Notes under the pieces: generated by a model
What the model was told of the DNA's origin: nothing
Seen by the model: only the letters and a program-made list of their open reading frames with translations
The model's database searches: none
Assembly (NCBI RefSeq): GCF_000701705.1
Contig: NZ_JNJP01000032.1
Span: 1 to 42,411, forward strand
Source of the DNA: Bilophila wadsworthia ATCC 49260
Lineage (GTDB): Bacteria; Desulfobacterota; Desulfovibrionia; Desulfovibrionales; Desulfovibrionaceae
Length of the DNA stretch: 42,411 nt
Direction: 5' to 3'
Program-made: the position numbers and the translations under genes
Part shown: positions 34,589 to 42,163 of the stretch, piece after piece
How the letters are laid out: the number at the start of each line of letters is the position of its first letter
Position numbering within the stretch: position 1 is the first letter of the stretch

Positions 34589-34909
34589 CTACAGCGTTTC
34601 GTTGCACTTCTTGCAGAAGCGGATTTTCTTGCCGTCCTCCGCGTAGCGGTAGCCCACGCGGGTGGGAGCGGCGCAGGCGGGGCACACGACCATGAGGTTG
34701 GAGACGTGGATGGGCATTTCCTTATCCACGATCCCGCCGGGCTCGCGCCGATAGGGGTTGGGCTTCACGTGGCGCTTGGCCACATTGACCTTTTCCACCA
34801 CAACAGAGTCATGCTTGTGAAGGACCTTCAAGACCTTGCCGATCTTGCCCTGATCCTTGCCAGCGATGACCATTACTTTGTCATCCTTGCGGATACGAAA
34901 CTGTTTCAT
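34589..34909 (-). CDS. rplX: 50S ribosomal protein L24
   Basis: A 106-aa early-assembly protein at the tunnel exit. The KOW motif KVMVIAGKDQGKIGKVLKV opens the chain, and GYRYAEDGKKIRFCKKCNE closes it. The Cys pair near 81-84 and the one in the C-terminal tail (CPAC and CKKC) suggest a metal-binding tail, as in many bacterial L24. It is 11 bp after rplN. Confidence 0.97.
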   Translation of the reverse strand: MKQFRIRKDDKVMVIAGKDQGKIGKVLKVLHKHDSVVVEKVNVAKRHVKPNPYRREPGGIVDKEMPIHVSNLMVVCPACAAPTRVGYRYAEDGKKIRFCKKCNETL

Positions 34910-34920
34910 GACAATGACTC

Positions 34921-35289
34921 CTACAGAACCTCAGGCGCGAGGGACACGATCTTCATGAAGTTCTTGGCACGCAGTTCACGGGCCACGGGTCCGAAGATAC
35001 GGGTACCCACGGGTTCGCCCTGCTTGGAAAGCAGCACGGCGGCATTGGAGTCAAACTTGATGTAGGAACCGTCAACGCGGCGCACTTCTTTCGCGGTGCG
35101 CACGATTACGGCCTGCATCACGTCGCCCTTCTTCACCTTGCTGTGGGGGATGGCTTCCTTGACGGCAACCATGATGATATCGCCCACGGTGGCGTAACGC
35201 CGATGAGAGCCGCCCAGCACCTTGATGCAGGCCACTTTCTTGGCGCCGGAGTTATCGGCAACCTGAAGCGTGGATTCAACCTGGATCAT
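34921..35289 (-). CDS. rplN: 50S ribosomal protein L14
   Basis: A 122-aa protein of the intersubunit bridge B8. It starts MIQVESTLQVADNSGAKKVA and contains NAAVLLSKQGEPVGTRIFGP; both are highly conserved in L14. It is 10 bp after rpsQ. Confidence 0.98.
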   Translation of the reverse strand: MIQVESTLQVADNSGAKKVACIKVLGGSHRRYATVGDIIMVAVKEAIPHSKVKKGDVMQAVIVRTAKEVRRVDGSYIKFDSNAAVLLSKQGEPVGTRIFGPVARELRAKNFMKIVSLAPEVL

Positions 35290-35299
35290 GACGTAACTC

Positions 35300-35566
35300 C
35301 TACACGGCCTTTTCGAGGATAGTCACCAGGTGCCAGCGCTTGTTGCGGCTCATGGGACGGAATTCCACGATTTTCACTTTATCACCGATGCCGCATTCGT
35401 TCATGGGATCATGAGCGGTAAACTTCTTGCGGCGACGCACGAACTTCTTCAGGAGCGGATGCTTCACCAGGGTCTCAACGCGAACGACGATGGTCTTGTC
35501 GTTCTTGTCGCTGACCACGGTACCGATAAGCATGCGGCCCTTGCGGTTTTCCATGGCTTGAGACAT
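35300..35566 (-). CDS. rpsQ: 30S ribosomal protein S17
   Basis: An 88-aa OB-fold protein, an early binder of the 16S 5' domain. GTVVSDKNDKTIVVRVETLV and the C-terminal IGDKVKIVEFRPMSRNKRW are typical. An in-frame ATG four codons in (35554) is an alternative start. It is 4 bp after rpmC. Confidence 0.97.
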   Translation of the reverse strand: MSQAMENRKGRMLIGTVVSDKNDKTIVVRVETLVKHPLLKKFVRRRKKFTAHDPMNECGIGDKVKIVEFRPMSRNKRWHLVTILEKAV

Positions 35567-35570
35567 GGTG

Positions 35571-35756
35571 CTATTCCTTTTCCTTCAGGACGGTCAGAAT
35601 CCGCGCGATGTTCTTCCGGGCGGCGGGAATGGACGAAGTCTTTTCCAGCTGAGCGGTCGTATGTTGGAAGCGCAGATTAAAAAGTTCCTGCCGCTGTTCG
35701 GCGAGTTTGGCCTTGAGCTCTTCCACGCCGAGTTCTTTCAGTTCTTTTGCTTTCAT
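35571..35756 (-). CDS. rpmC: 50S ribosomal protein L29
   Basis: A 61-aa helical-hairpin protein at the tunnel exit, near the binding sites of trigger factor and SRP. KELKELGVEELKAKLAEQRQ and LFNLRFQHTTAQLE are family-like. It follows rplP by 1 bp. Confidence 0.96.
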   Translation of the reverse strand: MKAKELKELGVEELKAKLAEQRQELFNLRFQHTTAQLEKTSSIPAARKNIARILTVLKEKE

Positions 35757-35757
35757 A

Positions 35758-36171
35758 CTACAGACCCTCTCTCACCACAATCACTGTCTTGACCGGCAGC
35801 TTGTGCGCGGCGCGGGTGAGGGCTTCCTTGGCCAGCTCGAGGCTGACGCCCTTGATTTCGTACAGGATGCGGCCGGGCTTGACCGGAGCGCACCAACCCA
35901 CCGGGGCGCCCTTACCGGAACCCTGACGGGTTTCGAGAGGCTTCGCGGTGACCGGATGGTCGGGGAACACGCGGATCCACACTTTCCCGCCGCGCTTGAT
36001 GTGGCGCATCATGGCGATACGGGCGGCTTCAATCTGCTGGTTGGTCAGCTTTCCGTGCTCCACAGTCTTCAAACCGATATCGCCGAAGGCGATGGTGGCA
36101 CCGCGGAGAGCGGGACCACGCAGGCGGCCTTTCTGCCACTTGCGGAATTTAACTCTTTTGGGAGCGAGCAT
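35758..36171 (-). CDS. rplP: 50S ribosomal protein L16
   Basis: A 137-aa protein near the peptidyl-transferase centre and A-site tRNA. It starts LAPKRVKFRKWQKGRLRGPA and holds KPLETRQGSGKGAPVGWCAP. Its ATG overlaps the rpsC stop by 1 bp (TAATG), a coupled start. Confidence 0.98.
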   Translation of the reverse strand: MLAPKRVKFRKWQKGRLRGPALRGATIAFGDIGLKTVEHGKLTNQQIEAARIAMMRHIKRGGKVWIRVFPDHPVTAKPLETRQGSGKGAPVGWCAPVKPGRILYEIKGVSLELAKEALTRAAHKLPVKTVIVVREGL

Positions 36172-36812
36172 TACCTTTCAACCTCTTTGTCAAGGATTTC
36201 ACCTTTGTAGATCCACGCCTTGACGCCGATGATGCCGTACGTGGTACGCGCTTCGGCGAAGCCGTAATCGATGTCGGCACGCAGGGTCTGCAACGGCACG
36301 CGACCGTCGCGGTACCATTCGGTGCGGGCGATTTCCGCACCGGCGAGACGACCGGAGCAGGTCACCTTGATGCCTTCGGCACCGAACTTGCGGGCCATCG
36401 TCACCGTGCGCTTCATGGCGCGACGGAACGCGACGCGGCGTTCAAGCTGCTGAGCGATGTTTTCGGCCACCAGCTGGGAATCCACTTCAGGACGGCGGAT
36501 TTCGTTCACTTCAAGAGAGAACTCGCGTCCGAACTTAGCACGCAAGTCGTTGCGAAGCTTTTCAATTTCCACGCCCTTGCGGCCAATGACGATACCGGGG
36601 CGGGCGGTGGAAAGGATGAGGCGGATCTTGCCCCCGGCGCGTTCGATCTCGATCTTGGAGATACCGGCGCTGTAGAGGAGCTTCTTCACATACTTGCGGA
36701 CTTCGTGGTCTTCATACACAAAGGCAGGGTAGTCTTTCTTGCTGAACCAGCGGGACTGCCAGTTCTTGTTATACCCAAGCCGGAATCCGTACGGATGAAC
36801 TTTCTGACCCAT
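36171..36812 (-). CDS. rpsC: 30S ribosomal protein S3
   Basis: A 213-aa protein at the mRNA entry tunnel, with helicase action shared with S4 and S5. It starts GQKVHPYGFRLGYNKNWQSR and has the KH domain (RPGIVIGRKGVEIEKLRNDL) and the C-terminal GVKAWIYKGEIL. It is 3 bp after rplV and overlaps rplP by 1 bp. Confidence 0.98.
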   Translation of the reverse strand: MGQKVHPYGFRLGYNKNWQSRWFSKKDYPAFVYEDHEVRKYVKKLLYSAGISKIEIERAGGKIRLILSTARPGIVIGRKGVEIEKLRNDLRAKFGREFSLEVNEIRRPEVDSQLVAENIAQQLERRVAFRRAMKRTVTMARKFGAEGIKVTCSGRLAGAEIARTEWYRDGRVPLQTLRADIDYGFAEARTTYGIIGVKAWIYKGEILDKEVER

Positions 36813-36815
36813 GAC

Positions 36816-37154
36816 TTATTCCTGCCCTTCTGCGAGTATCACGGTAATGTGACTGGTACGCTTGTGGATGTTGGTGGCGCGGCCCTGGGCGCGCGGCATG
36901 AACCGCTTCCAGGTAGGACCTTCGTTCACCAAAATTTCCTTAACGACCAGAGCATCCACGTCCATGCTGGCGTTGTGTTCCGCGTTGGCGAGAGCCGAAC
37001 GGACCACACCGAGAATGACGCCGGCGGGCTTATTAGGCGTGAAGCGCAGCAGGTTCATGGCAGCCTCAACAGGCATACCCTTCACGTTGCGGGCGACCAG
37101 CCTGGTCTTGCGCGGAGAAACGCGCACGAATTTGGCAGTAGCTTTCGATTCCAT
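36816..37154 (-). CDS. rplV: 50S ribosomal protein L22
   Basis: A 112-aa protein whose loop lines the exit tunnel. KFVRVSPRKTRLVARNVKG at the start, and RFMPRAQGRATNIHKRTSHI with the ending ITVILAEG, are typical. ATG 37154 (MESKA) is chosen over the GTG at 37163 because relatives begin there. It is 12 bp after rpsS. Confidence 0.96.
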   Translation of the reverse strand: MESKATAKFVRVSPRKTRLVARNVKGMPVEAAMNLLRFTPNKPAGVILGVVRSALANAEHNASMDVDALVVKEILVNEGPTWKRFMPRAQGRATNIHKRTSHITVILAEGQE

Positions 37155-37166
37155 GATTGGCACCCG

Positions 37167-37448
37167 TTATTTCTTGGCCTTGGTCTTCTTGTCGGCGGCA
37201 TGGCCGTGGAAGGTGCGCGTCGGCGCGAATTCCCCAAGCTTGTGTCCCACCATGTTTTCGGTGACGAAAACGGGCAGGAACTTCTTGCCGTTGTGCACGG
37301 CAAAGGTGATTCCCACCATTTCGGGCAGGACGGTGGACCGGCGCGACCAGGTCTTCACCACACGGCGGTCGTTGGTTTCGACGGCCGTTTCCACCTTTTT
37401 CATCAGATGGTCGTCCACGAAGGGACCTTTTTTCAGTGATCTGGGCAT
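37167..37448 (-). CDS. rpsS: 30S ribosomal protein S19
   Basis: A 93-aa head protein paired with S13. PRSLKKGPFVDDHLMKKVE opens it, and VTENMVGHKLGEFAPTRTFH is the family signature. It is 8 bp after rplB. Confidence 0.98.
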   Translation of the reverse strand: MPRSLKKGPFVDDHLMKKVETAVETNDRRVVKTWSRRSTVLPEMVGITFAVHNGKKFLPVFVTENMVGHKLGEFAPTRTFHGHAADKKTKAKK

Positions 37449-37456
37449 AACAGCTC

Positions 37457-38287
37457 CTACTTCTGGCCGCGGCGCTTAACGATGAGACGCGACGAGGGCT
37501 TCTTCTTATCGCGGGTCTTGTAGCCCTTGGTGGGCATACCCCACGGGGAAACGGGGTGACGGCCGCCGGAGCTTCTGCCTTCACCACCGCCGAGCGGATG
37601 GTCGACCGGGTTCATGGCCACGCCGCGAACCTTGGGACGACGACCGAGCCAGCGATTACGGCCAGCCTTGCCCAGGGAGATGTTCTCGTGCTGGATGTTG
37701 CCGACCTGGCCGATGGTGGCGAGGCAGGTAGCCAGCACCTTGCGGACTTCACCGGAGGGCATACGCAACAGGGCGTACTTGCCTTCCTTGGCCACGAGCT
37801 GGGCATAGGTGCCAGCGGCGCGGCAGAACTGACCGCCGCGACCGGGGTTCAGTTCGATATTGTGCAGCACCGTACCCACAGGAATGCGGGCCATGGGAAG
37901 CGCGTTGCCGGGCTTGATGTCGGCCTTTTCGCCGGACACGATCACGTCGCCCTGCTTCACGCCCAAAGGTGCAAGGATATAGCGTTTTTCACCGTCGGCA
38001 TAGTGCAGCAGCGCGATGCGGGCGGTACGGTTCGGGTCGTACTCGATATGGGCGACAGTGGCCGGGATATCGAGCTTGTTGCGCTTGAAGTCGATGATAC
38101 GATACAGGCGCTTCACGCCACCGCCGCGACGGCGGCTGGTGACACGACCATGGTTGTTACGACCAGCCTTTTTGGTGAGACCTTCCGTAAGGGATTTCTC
38201 AGGCGTGGTTCTGGTGATTTCCTCAAAGTCGGAAACCGTCTGGAAGCGACGGCCCGCCGAGGTGGGTTTCAGCTTGCGCACAGCCAT
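37457..38287 (-). CDS. rplB: 50S ribosomal protein L2
   Basis: A 276-aa protein needed for subunit joining and peptidyl transfer. It has AVRKLKPTSAGRRFQTVSDF at the start, RNNHGRVTSRRRGGGVKRLY, and the conserved GVAMNPVDHPLGGGEGR with its essential His near 230. It lies 2 bp after rplW. Confidence 0.98.
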   Translation of the reverse strand: MAVRKLKPTSAGRRFQTVSDFEEITRTTPEKSLTEGLTKKAGRNNHGRVTSRRRGGGVKRLYRIIDFKRNKLDIPATVAHIEYDPNRTARIALLHYADGEKRYILAPLGVKQGDVIVSGEKADIKPGNALPMARIPVGTVLHNIELNPGRGGQFCRAAGTYAQLVAKEGKYALLRMPSGEVRKVLATCLATIGQVGNIQHENISLGKAGRNRWLGRRPKVRGVAMNPVDHPLGGGEGRSSGGRHPVSPWGMPTKGYKTRDKKKPSSRLIVKRRGQK

Positions 38288-38289
38288 GT

Positions 38290-38577
38290 TTACACTCCCT
38301 CAAAGAACTCGATCTTTTCACCGGACGCGAGGGTCACATAGGCCTTGCGCCATCCGGGGACGCGGCTCACCTTGCGGTTCCGCACGCGTTCCGTGGGCTT
38401 ACGGGTAACCACGTTCACGTCAGTCACTTTCACATTGAAGGCGGTTTCCACGGCCTTCTTGATCTCAATCTTGTTGGCGTCGGGGTGGACGAAGAAAGCA
38501 ACCTGATTCGCGCCATCGCGCAGGAAGGTCGCTTTTTCGGTCACCACGGGCCGCAAGAGAATCTGCGTATGATCCAT
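38290..38577 (-). CDS. rplW: 50S ribosomal protein L23
   Basis: A 95-aa protein at the tunnel exit that docks trigger factor and SRP. It starts MDHTQILLRPVVTEKATFL, and FNVKVTDVNVVTRKPTERVR follows. ATG 38577, with AGAGG 6 nt upstream, is preferred to an in-frame TTG two codons earlier. It is 10 bp after rplD. Confidence 0.96.
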   Translation of the reverse strand: MDHTQILLRPVVTEKATFLRDGANQVAFFVHPDANKIEIKKAVETAFNVKVTDVNVVTRKPTERVRNRKVSRVPGWRKAYVTLASGEKIEFFEGV

Positions 38578-38587
38578 GGCCAACCTC

Positions 38588-39208
38588 TTATTTCAGCCGC
38601 GTTTCAACGGGTTCCACGGCGCCTTCCAGAAGCACGAGCTGCTTGTGCTTCAGGATCTCATACACACTGAGCTGATCCGGGGTGGTCAGGGTGATGCCGG
38701 GCAGGTTCCGGGAAGAAAGCACAAGATTGCGCGATTCTTCGGGAGCGATGATGAGAGCCTTGGAAAGGCCCAGATTGCCTGCGATCTTGGCGAACACCTT
38801 GGTCTTCGCTTCGGGCAGGTCAAAGCCCTTGACCACGAGCAGGTTGTCACCGGCGAGGCGCGAAGAGAGCGCCATGCGCAGGGCCAGCTTGCGGATCTTC
38901 TTGTTCACCTTAAAATCGTATTTGCGGGGCTGGGGTCCGAAAAGGATCGCGCCGCCACGCCACACGGGGGAACGGTTGGAACCGGCGCGAGCGCGGCCGG
39001 TGCCCTTCTGGCGCCACGGCTTCACGCCGCCGCCGGAAACCATCGCCCGGGTCTTGGTCGAGTGAGTGCCCGCCCGTTTGGCAGCGAGCTGAGCCCGCAC
39101 CACGAGGTGGAGAATCTCCGGCCTCACAGCGACCTCGAACACTTCGGGAGTCAGGGTCAGTTCGCCCTGTTCCGTCTTGTCCTGATCGTATACTTTCACG
39201 ACAGCCAT
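38588..39208 (-). CDS. rplD: 50S ribosomal protein L4
   Basis: A 206-aa protein with a tunnel-lining loop (GVKPWRQKGTGRARAGSNRS). In E. coli L4 represses the S10 operon through the rpsJ leader; the region upstream of rpsJ here has a UUCG hairpin (40265) that could be compared. GGGAG lies before the ATG. It is 15 bp after rplC. Confidence 0.97.
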   Translation of the reverse strand: MAVVKVYDQDKTEQGELTLTPEVFEVAVRPEILHLVVRAQLAAKRAGTHSTKTRAMVSGGGVKPWRQKGTGRARAGSNRSPVWRGGAILFGPQPRKYDFKVNKKIRKLALRMALSSRLAGDNLLVVKGFDLPEAKTKVFAKIAGNLGLSKALIIAPEESRNLVLSSRNLPGITLTTPDQLSVYEILKHKQLVLLEGAVEPVETRLK

Positions 39209-39223
39209 TGTTTCTCTCCCTAC

Positions 39224-39853
39224 CTACTGCTTGCGCACCAGAACGAGACCGTTCTTGGGCCCGGGCACGGAACCGCGGATAAGGATGACGTTGTCTTCCG
39301 TCCGCACGTCCACAATTTCAAGGCCCTGCACGGTTACCTGTTCGGCACCCCAGTGGCCCGCCATCTTCCTGCCCTTGAACACGTGACCGGGGAAGGTGTT
39401 GTTACCGATGGAACCACCGGAACGATGCACCTTTTCACAACCGTGCGTGTCCTTGGAGCCCTTGAAGTTCCAGCGGCGCATGACGCCCTGGTACCCCTTA
39501 CCGAGGCTCGTACCAGTTACTTTAATCTTGTCGCCGGCGGCGAACACGTCCGCGGTCAGCACGGCGCCCACTTCGTAAGCGGCCGGACCGTCGAGGCGGA
39601 TTTCGCGAACCTTGCGGTAAAGAGCCGTTCCGGCTTTGGCAAAGTGACCCTTCATAGGCTTGGTCACATGCTTTTCCTTGGCTTCTTCGAAGGCGATCTG
39701 CAGAGCGTTGTAGCCGTCCGTTTCAGCGGTCTTGACCTGGGTAACAGGGCAAGGACCAGCCTGAACAACCGTCACAGCCACGGCAGAACCGTCTCCAGCG
39801 AAGATGCGGGTCATGCCAAGCTTGCGACCCAGAATTCCCATTTTCTCAGCCAT
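39224..39853 (-). CDS. rplC: 50S ribosomal protein L3
   Basis: A 209-aa early-assembly protein reaching the peptidyl-transferase centre. It starts MAEKMGILGRKLGMTRIFAG and has the loop HRSGGSIGNNTFPGHVFKGR with the methylatable Gln replaced by Asn (GNNTFP; Gln in E. coli GQNQTP). It is 11 bp after rpsJ. Confidence 0.97.
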   Translation of the reverse strand: MAEKMGILGRKLGMTRIFAGDGSAVAVTVVQAGPCPVTQVKTAETDGYNALQIAFEEAKEKHVTKPMKGHFAKAGTALYRKVREIRLDGPAAYEVGAVLTADVFAAGDKIKVTGTSLGKGYQGVMRRWNFKGSKDTHGCEKVHRSGGSIGNNTFPGHVFKGRKMAGHWGAEQVTVQGLEIVDVRTEDNVILIRGSVPGPKNGLVLVRKQ

Positions 39854-39864
39854 GACATTCCTCG

Positions 39865-40182
39865 CTAAAGCTTGATTTCCACATCCACACCCGCAGGCAG
39901 GCTGAGCTTGCCGAGGGCGTCCACGGTCTGCTGCGTGGGTTCCAGGATGTCCATAAGCCGCTTGTGGATCCGCATTTCAAACTGTTCACGGGACTTCTTG
40001 TCCACGTGCACAGAGCGGTTCACGGTGAATTTATTGATATTGGTGGGCAGAGGAATTGGCCCTGCCACGCCCGCGCCCGTATTCCGAGCCGTATCGACGA
40101 TTTCCGCCACAGCCTTGTCAAGGATGCGGTAATCGTAAGCCTTGAGCTTGATGCGGATACGATCACTGCTCACTGTCGTCAT
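39865..40182 (-). CDS. rpsJ: 30S ribosomal protein S10 (first gene of the array)
   Basis: A 105-aa 30S head protein, also NusE of the boxA antitermination complex, which fits the boxA-like site in the rRNA leader of this window. RIRIKLKAYDYRILDKAVAE opens it, and GPIPLPTNINKFTVNRS is the family signature. ATG 40182 is chosen because GGAG lies about 8 nt upstream and the family starts here; the longer frame is leader. No gene for EF-G or EF-Tu precedes it, unlike in many relatives. Confidence 0.98.
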   Translation of the reverse strand: MTTVSSDRIRIKLKAYDYRILDKAVAEIVDTARNTGAGVAGPIPLPTNINKFTVNRSVHVDKKSREQFEMRIHKRLMDILEPTQQTVDALGKLSLPAGVDVEIKL

Positions 40183-40264
40183 TGCGTCTACTCCGTTATC
40201 TGGCAACAATTGTCCGGTATCGTTCATAAAGAGCAACGAAACGAACCGAACCTCCACACAGCAG

Positions 40265-40284
40265 CCGACCTTCGAAAAGGCCGG
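40265..40284 (-). promoter_or_regulatory. UUCG-loop hairpin in the presumed S10-operon leader
   Basis: On the minus strand CCGGCCTT and AAGGTCGG form an 8-bp stem with one G-U pair around a TTCG loop. The G-U pair works only on the minus RNA (C-A mismatch on the plus), which supports transcription towards rpsJ, 83 nt downstream. Confidence 0.45.
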
Positions 40285-40458
40285 TTCCAAAGCGTATGTA
40301 CGTGAACGCTTCGGCCAACCCTGGCAAAGACCAGACGGCAGCTACGTGGGTCGCCACGAACCTTTTGGTTACGTGCAGACTTCAATTATGTACGCGGGAG
40401 ATTGGGACGAGGAGGGATGGCCATTCCGGCGTCACTCCGACTGCTCTCCATTTCCATA

Positions 40459-40735
40459 ATGAAGTCAACCCATGTTTCGCCAGCCTGGCCTGTATTGGAT
40501 GAACATCCAATAAGACAGGTAGTCCCGCAGGGGTCACCTAAGGGCTCTCGCCCCTTAACAAGACCTTTACAGCTGGAGATTCGTGAGGGATTCCCACAGC
40601 TCTAACGGCTCTTGACATCCTTTCGGCAATCAGTGACGCCTGCAAATGTCAAAGTCGGCCTGATGGCCGACATAGCAGGATGGACAGTGCATCCACCCTT
40701 CCCTGCCGCACAGGGATGACCCACATCAAGTGGGG
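40459..40735. other. Chain of stem-loops upstream of the S10 operon; unknown structured region
   Basis: Several perfect or near-perfect stems follow one another: CCTGT-ATTGGATG/CATCCAAT-ACAGG (40489-40519), TAAGGG/CCCTTA (40539-40557), GTGAGGG/CCCAC (40583-40597), TTGACAT/ATGTCAA (40612-40652), GTCGGCC/GGCCGAC (40654-40671), GGATG/CATCC (40678-40694), CCCTG/CAGGG (40701-40715) and CCCAC/GTGGG (40720-40734). On the plus strand one reading frame from ATG 40459 is protein-like but is broken by TAA at 40603 and ends at TGA 40717. It may be a structured RNA, a mobile-element remnant or a decayed gene. The rest of the gene-free stretch (40183-40458 and 40736-40973) shows nothing else except the hairpin at 40265. 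Confidence 0.5.
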
Positions 40736-40973
40736 AAACGCATATCTATACAAAGAAGCCTAGGACGTCAAGGGTTTTCTTGTCCTTTTCGGCTACTTCC
40801 CCGTTTTTTCTCTTTCCGGAAAAAATGGAGAAAGGGCATCGCGCCCCGTATCCGGCAGCAGCCCTGCCCTTCCGCCGAATAGGGGCATTGCCTTCCGCCA
40901 CCGTCAAGGCTACACTCCCATACTCCATATCCCTTTCAACAGCCGGGGCCGACGGCCCGGCAAGGTCCCGATC

Positions 40974-42056
40974 ATGATCACTCTGCTGCTCACCGTCTTT
41001 CTTGTGGTGCTGATTTCCGCGATCTGCTCCATGACCGAAGCGGCCCTCTATTCCGTCCCCTGGACCTATATCGAAAACCTGCGCAAGCAAGGGTCCGCCA
41101 CAGGCGAGCTGCTGTACCAGCTCCGTTCCCGCATCGATCAGCCCATCGCCGCCGTCCTCACCCTCAATACGGTGGCGAACACCGCCGGGGCCGCCATAGC
41201 GGGCGCCGTCGCCGCCAATGTGCTCGGTGCGGACAATACCGCGCTGTTCGCGGCGGGGCTGACCATCCTCATCCTCGCGCTCGGGGAAATCCTCCCCAAA
41301 ACGCTCGGCGTGGCCCACGCCTGCGGCGTCGCCAGCGGCATGGCCCGCCCTCTCCGGCTTATGGTCCTCATCTTCAAGCCGTTCATCTGGTTCTCAAGCA
41401 TGTTGACGCGCCTCGTGGCCTCGCCCCAGAGCGGCCCTTCCGCCACCGAAGACGACATCCGGGCGATCACCAGCCTCTCCCGCCAGACCGGGCGCATCCA
41501 ACAGTATGAAGAGAACGCCATCAGGAACATCCTCTCGCTGGACGTAAAGCATGTGCGCGAGATCATGACCCCGCGCACGATGGTTTTCTCCCTCCAGGAG
41601 GACATTTCGGTCAAGGACGCCTACAACCACCCCCAGATCTGGCACTACAGCCGCATCCCCGTCTACGGCGACGACAACGAGGACATCGTCGGCATCGTGC
41701 TCCGCAAGGACATCGGGCGCTATGTCTCTCAGGGGCAGGGGGAAAAGACGCTGTTCGATATCATGCAGCCCGTCCGTTTCGTCCTTGAGAACCAGACGGT
41801 GGACAAGCTGCTTTTGGAATTTCTGGAATCGCGGCTCCATCTTTTCATCGTGCTGGACGAATACGGCGGGCTGGCTGGCGTCGTATCCCTCGAAGACGTG
41901 CTTGAAGAGATGCTCGGCCGGGAAATCGTCGACGAGACCGATGCCGTTGCCGATCTGCGCGAAGCCGCCCGCCAGCGCCGCAGCGCCCTGACGCAGGCCC
42001 GCAACCAGCAGAACGCAGCCCTCAAGGCCGCACGCGCCGACGCCGCGAAGGAATAG
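40974..42056 (+). CDS. CNNM-domain and CBS-pair membrane protein (HlyC/CorC-like)
   Basis: A 360-aa inner-membrane protein. A DUF21/CNNM domain (about 1-170) begins with a hydrophobic helix (ITLLLTVFLVVLISAICSM) and contains ALGEILPKTLGVA, a family signature. A CBS pair (about 190-310) has MTPRTMVFSL and VLDEYGGLAGVVSLEDVLEE. Members are linked to magnesium or cobalt export. The C-terminal CorC/HlyC transporter-associated domain is missing; instead there is a basic/Ala-rich tail (about 330-360). AAGG lies upstream of the ATG. The gene is convergent with the IS200 remnant. Confidence 0.9.
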   Translation: MITLLLTVFLVVLISAICSMTEAALYSVPWTYIENLRKQGSATGELLYQLRSRIDQPIAAVLTLNTVANTAGAAIAGAVAANVLGADNTALFAAGLTILILALGEILPKTLGVAHACGVASGMARPLRLMVLIFKPFIWFSSMLTRLVASPQSGPSATEDDIRAITSLSRQTGRIQQYEENAIRNILSLDVKHVREIMTPRTMVFSLQEDISVKDAYNHPQIWHYSRIPVYGDDNEDIVGIVLRKDIGRYVSQGQGEKTLFDIMQPVRFVLENQTVDKLLLEFLESRLHLFIVLDEYGGLAGVVSLEDVLEEMLGREIVDETDAVADLREAARQRRSALTQARNQQNAALKAARADAAKE

Positions 42057-42080
42057 GGGAAAAGAACTTTTTTCAGAAAT
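42056..42080. repeat. Gene-end palindrome, copy 8, right arm missing
   Basis: GGGGAAAAGAACTTTTTTCA-GAAA matches the left arm and core of the family (CTTT-TTCA-GAAA), but at 42081 the expected complement is replaced by other sequence that leads into the IS200 end. It overlaps the stop of the CNNM gene. Confidence 0.6.
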
Positions 42081-42163
42081 TTTTGTCAAAACCCCCGGCA
42101 AAGCCGGGGGCTTGAAACGCGGTAACCGCTCAAAGCGGTTTTTGCTATTCGCCTACGGCGAAT
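42081..42163 (-). mobile_element. Right end of an IS200/IS605-type element
   Basis: Three successive perfect hairpins lie between the transposase stop and 42081: CCCCCGGC-AAA-GCCGGGGG (42093-42111), AACCGCT-CAA-AGCGGTT (42124-42140) and ATTCGCC-TAC-GGCGAAT (42147-42163). Subterminal hairpins are the recognition structures of single-strand IS200/IS605 transposases. The first stem followed by TTTT on the minus strand may also be a terminator. The exact tip at 42081 is inferred from the broken palindrome. Confidence 0.65.

Noticed and set aside
26091..40182. Programmed frameshift or missing gene inside the ribosomal array
   Set aside because: Every expected S10-spc-alpha protein is present at full length; only adk and infA are absent, which is common variation.
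40142..40605. ORFs on the plus strand upstream of the CNNM gene
   Set aside because: The first overlaps rpsJ and its leader. The second (from 40459) is protein-like but short and broken by a stop, so it is reported only as part of the structured region.
40459..40735. Known structural RNA (tmRNA, RNase P, SRP, group II intron domain V)
   Set aside because: None of the diagnostic conserved blocks of these RNAs could be found on either strand.
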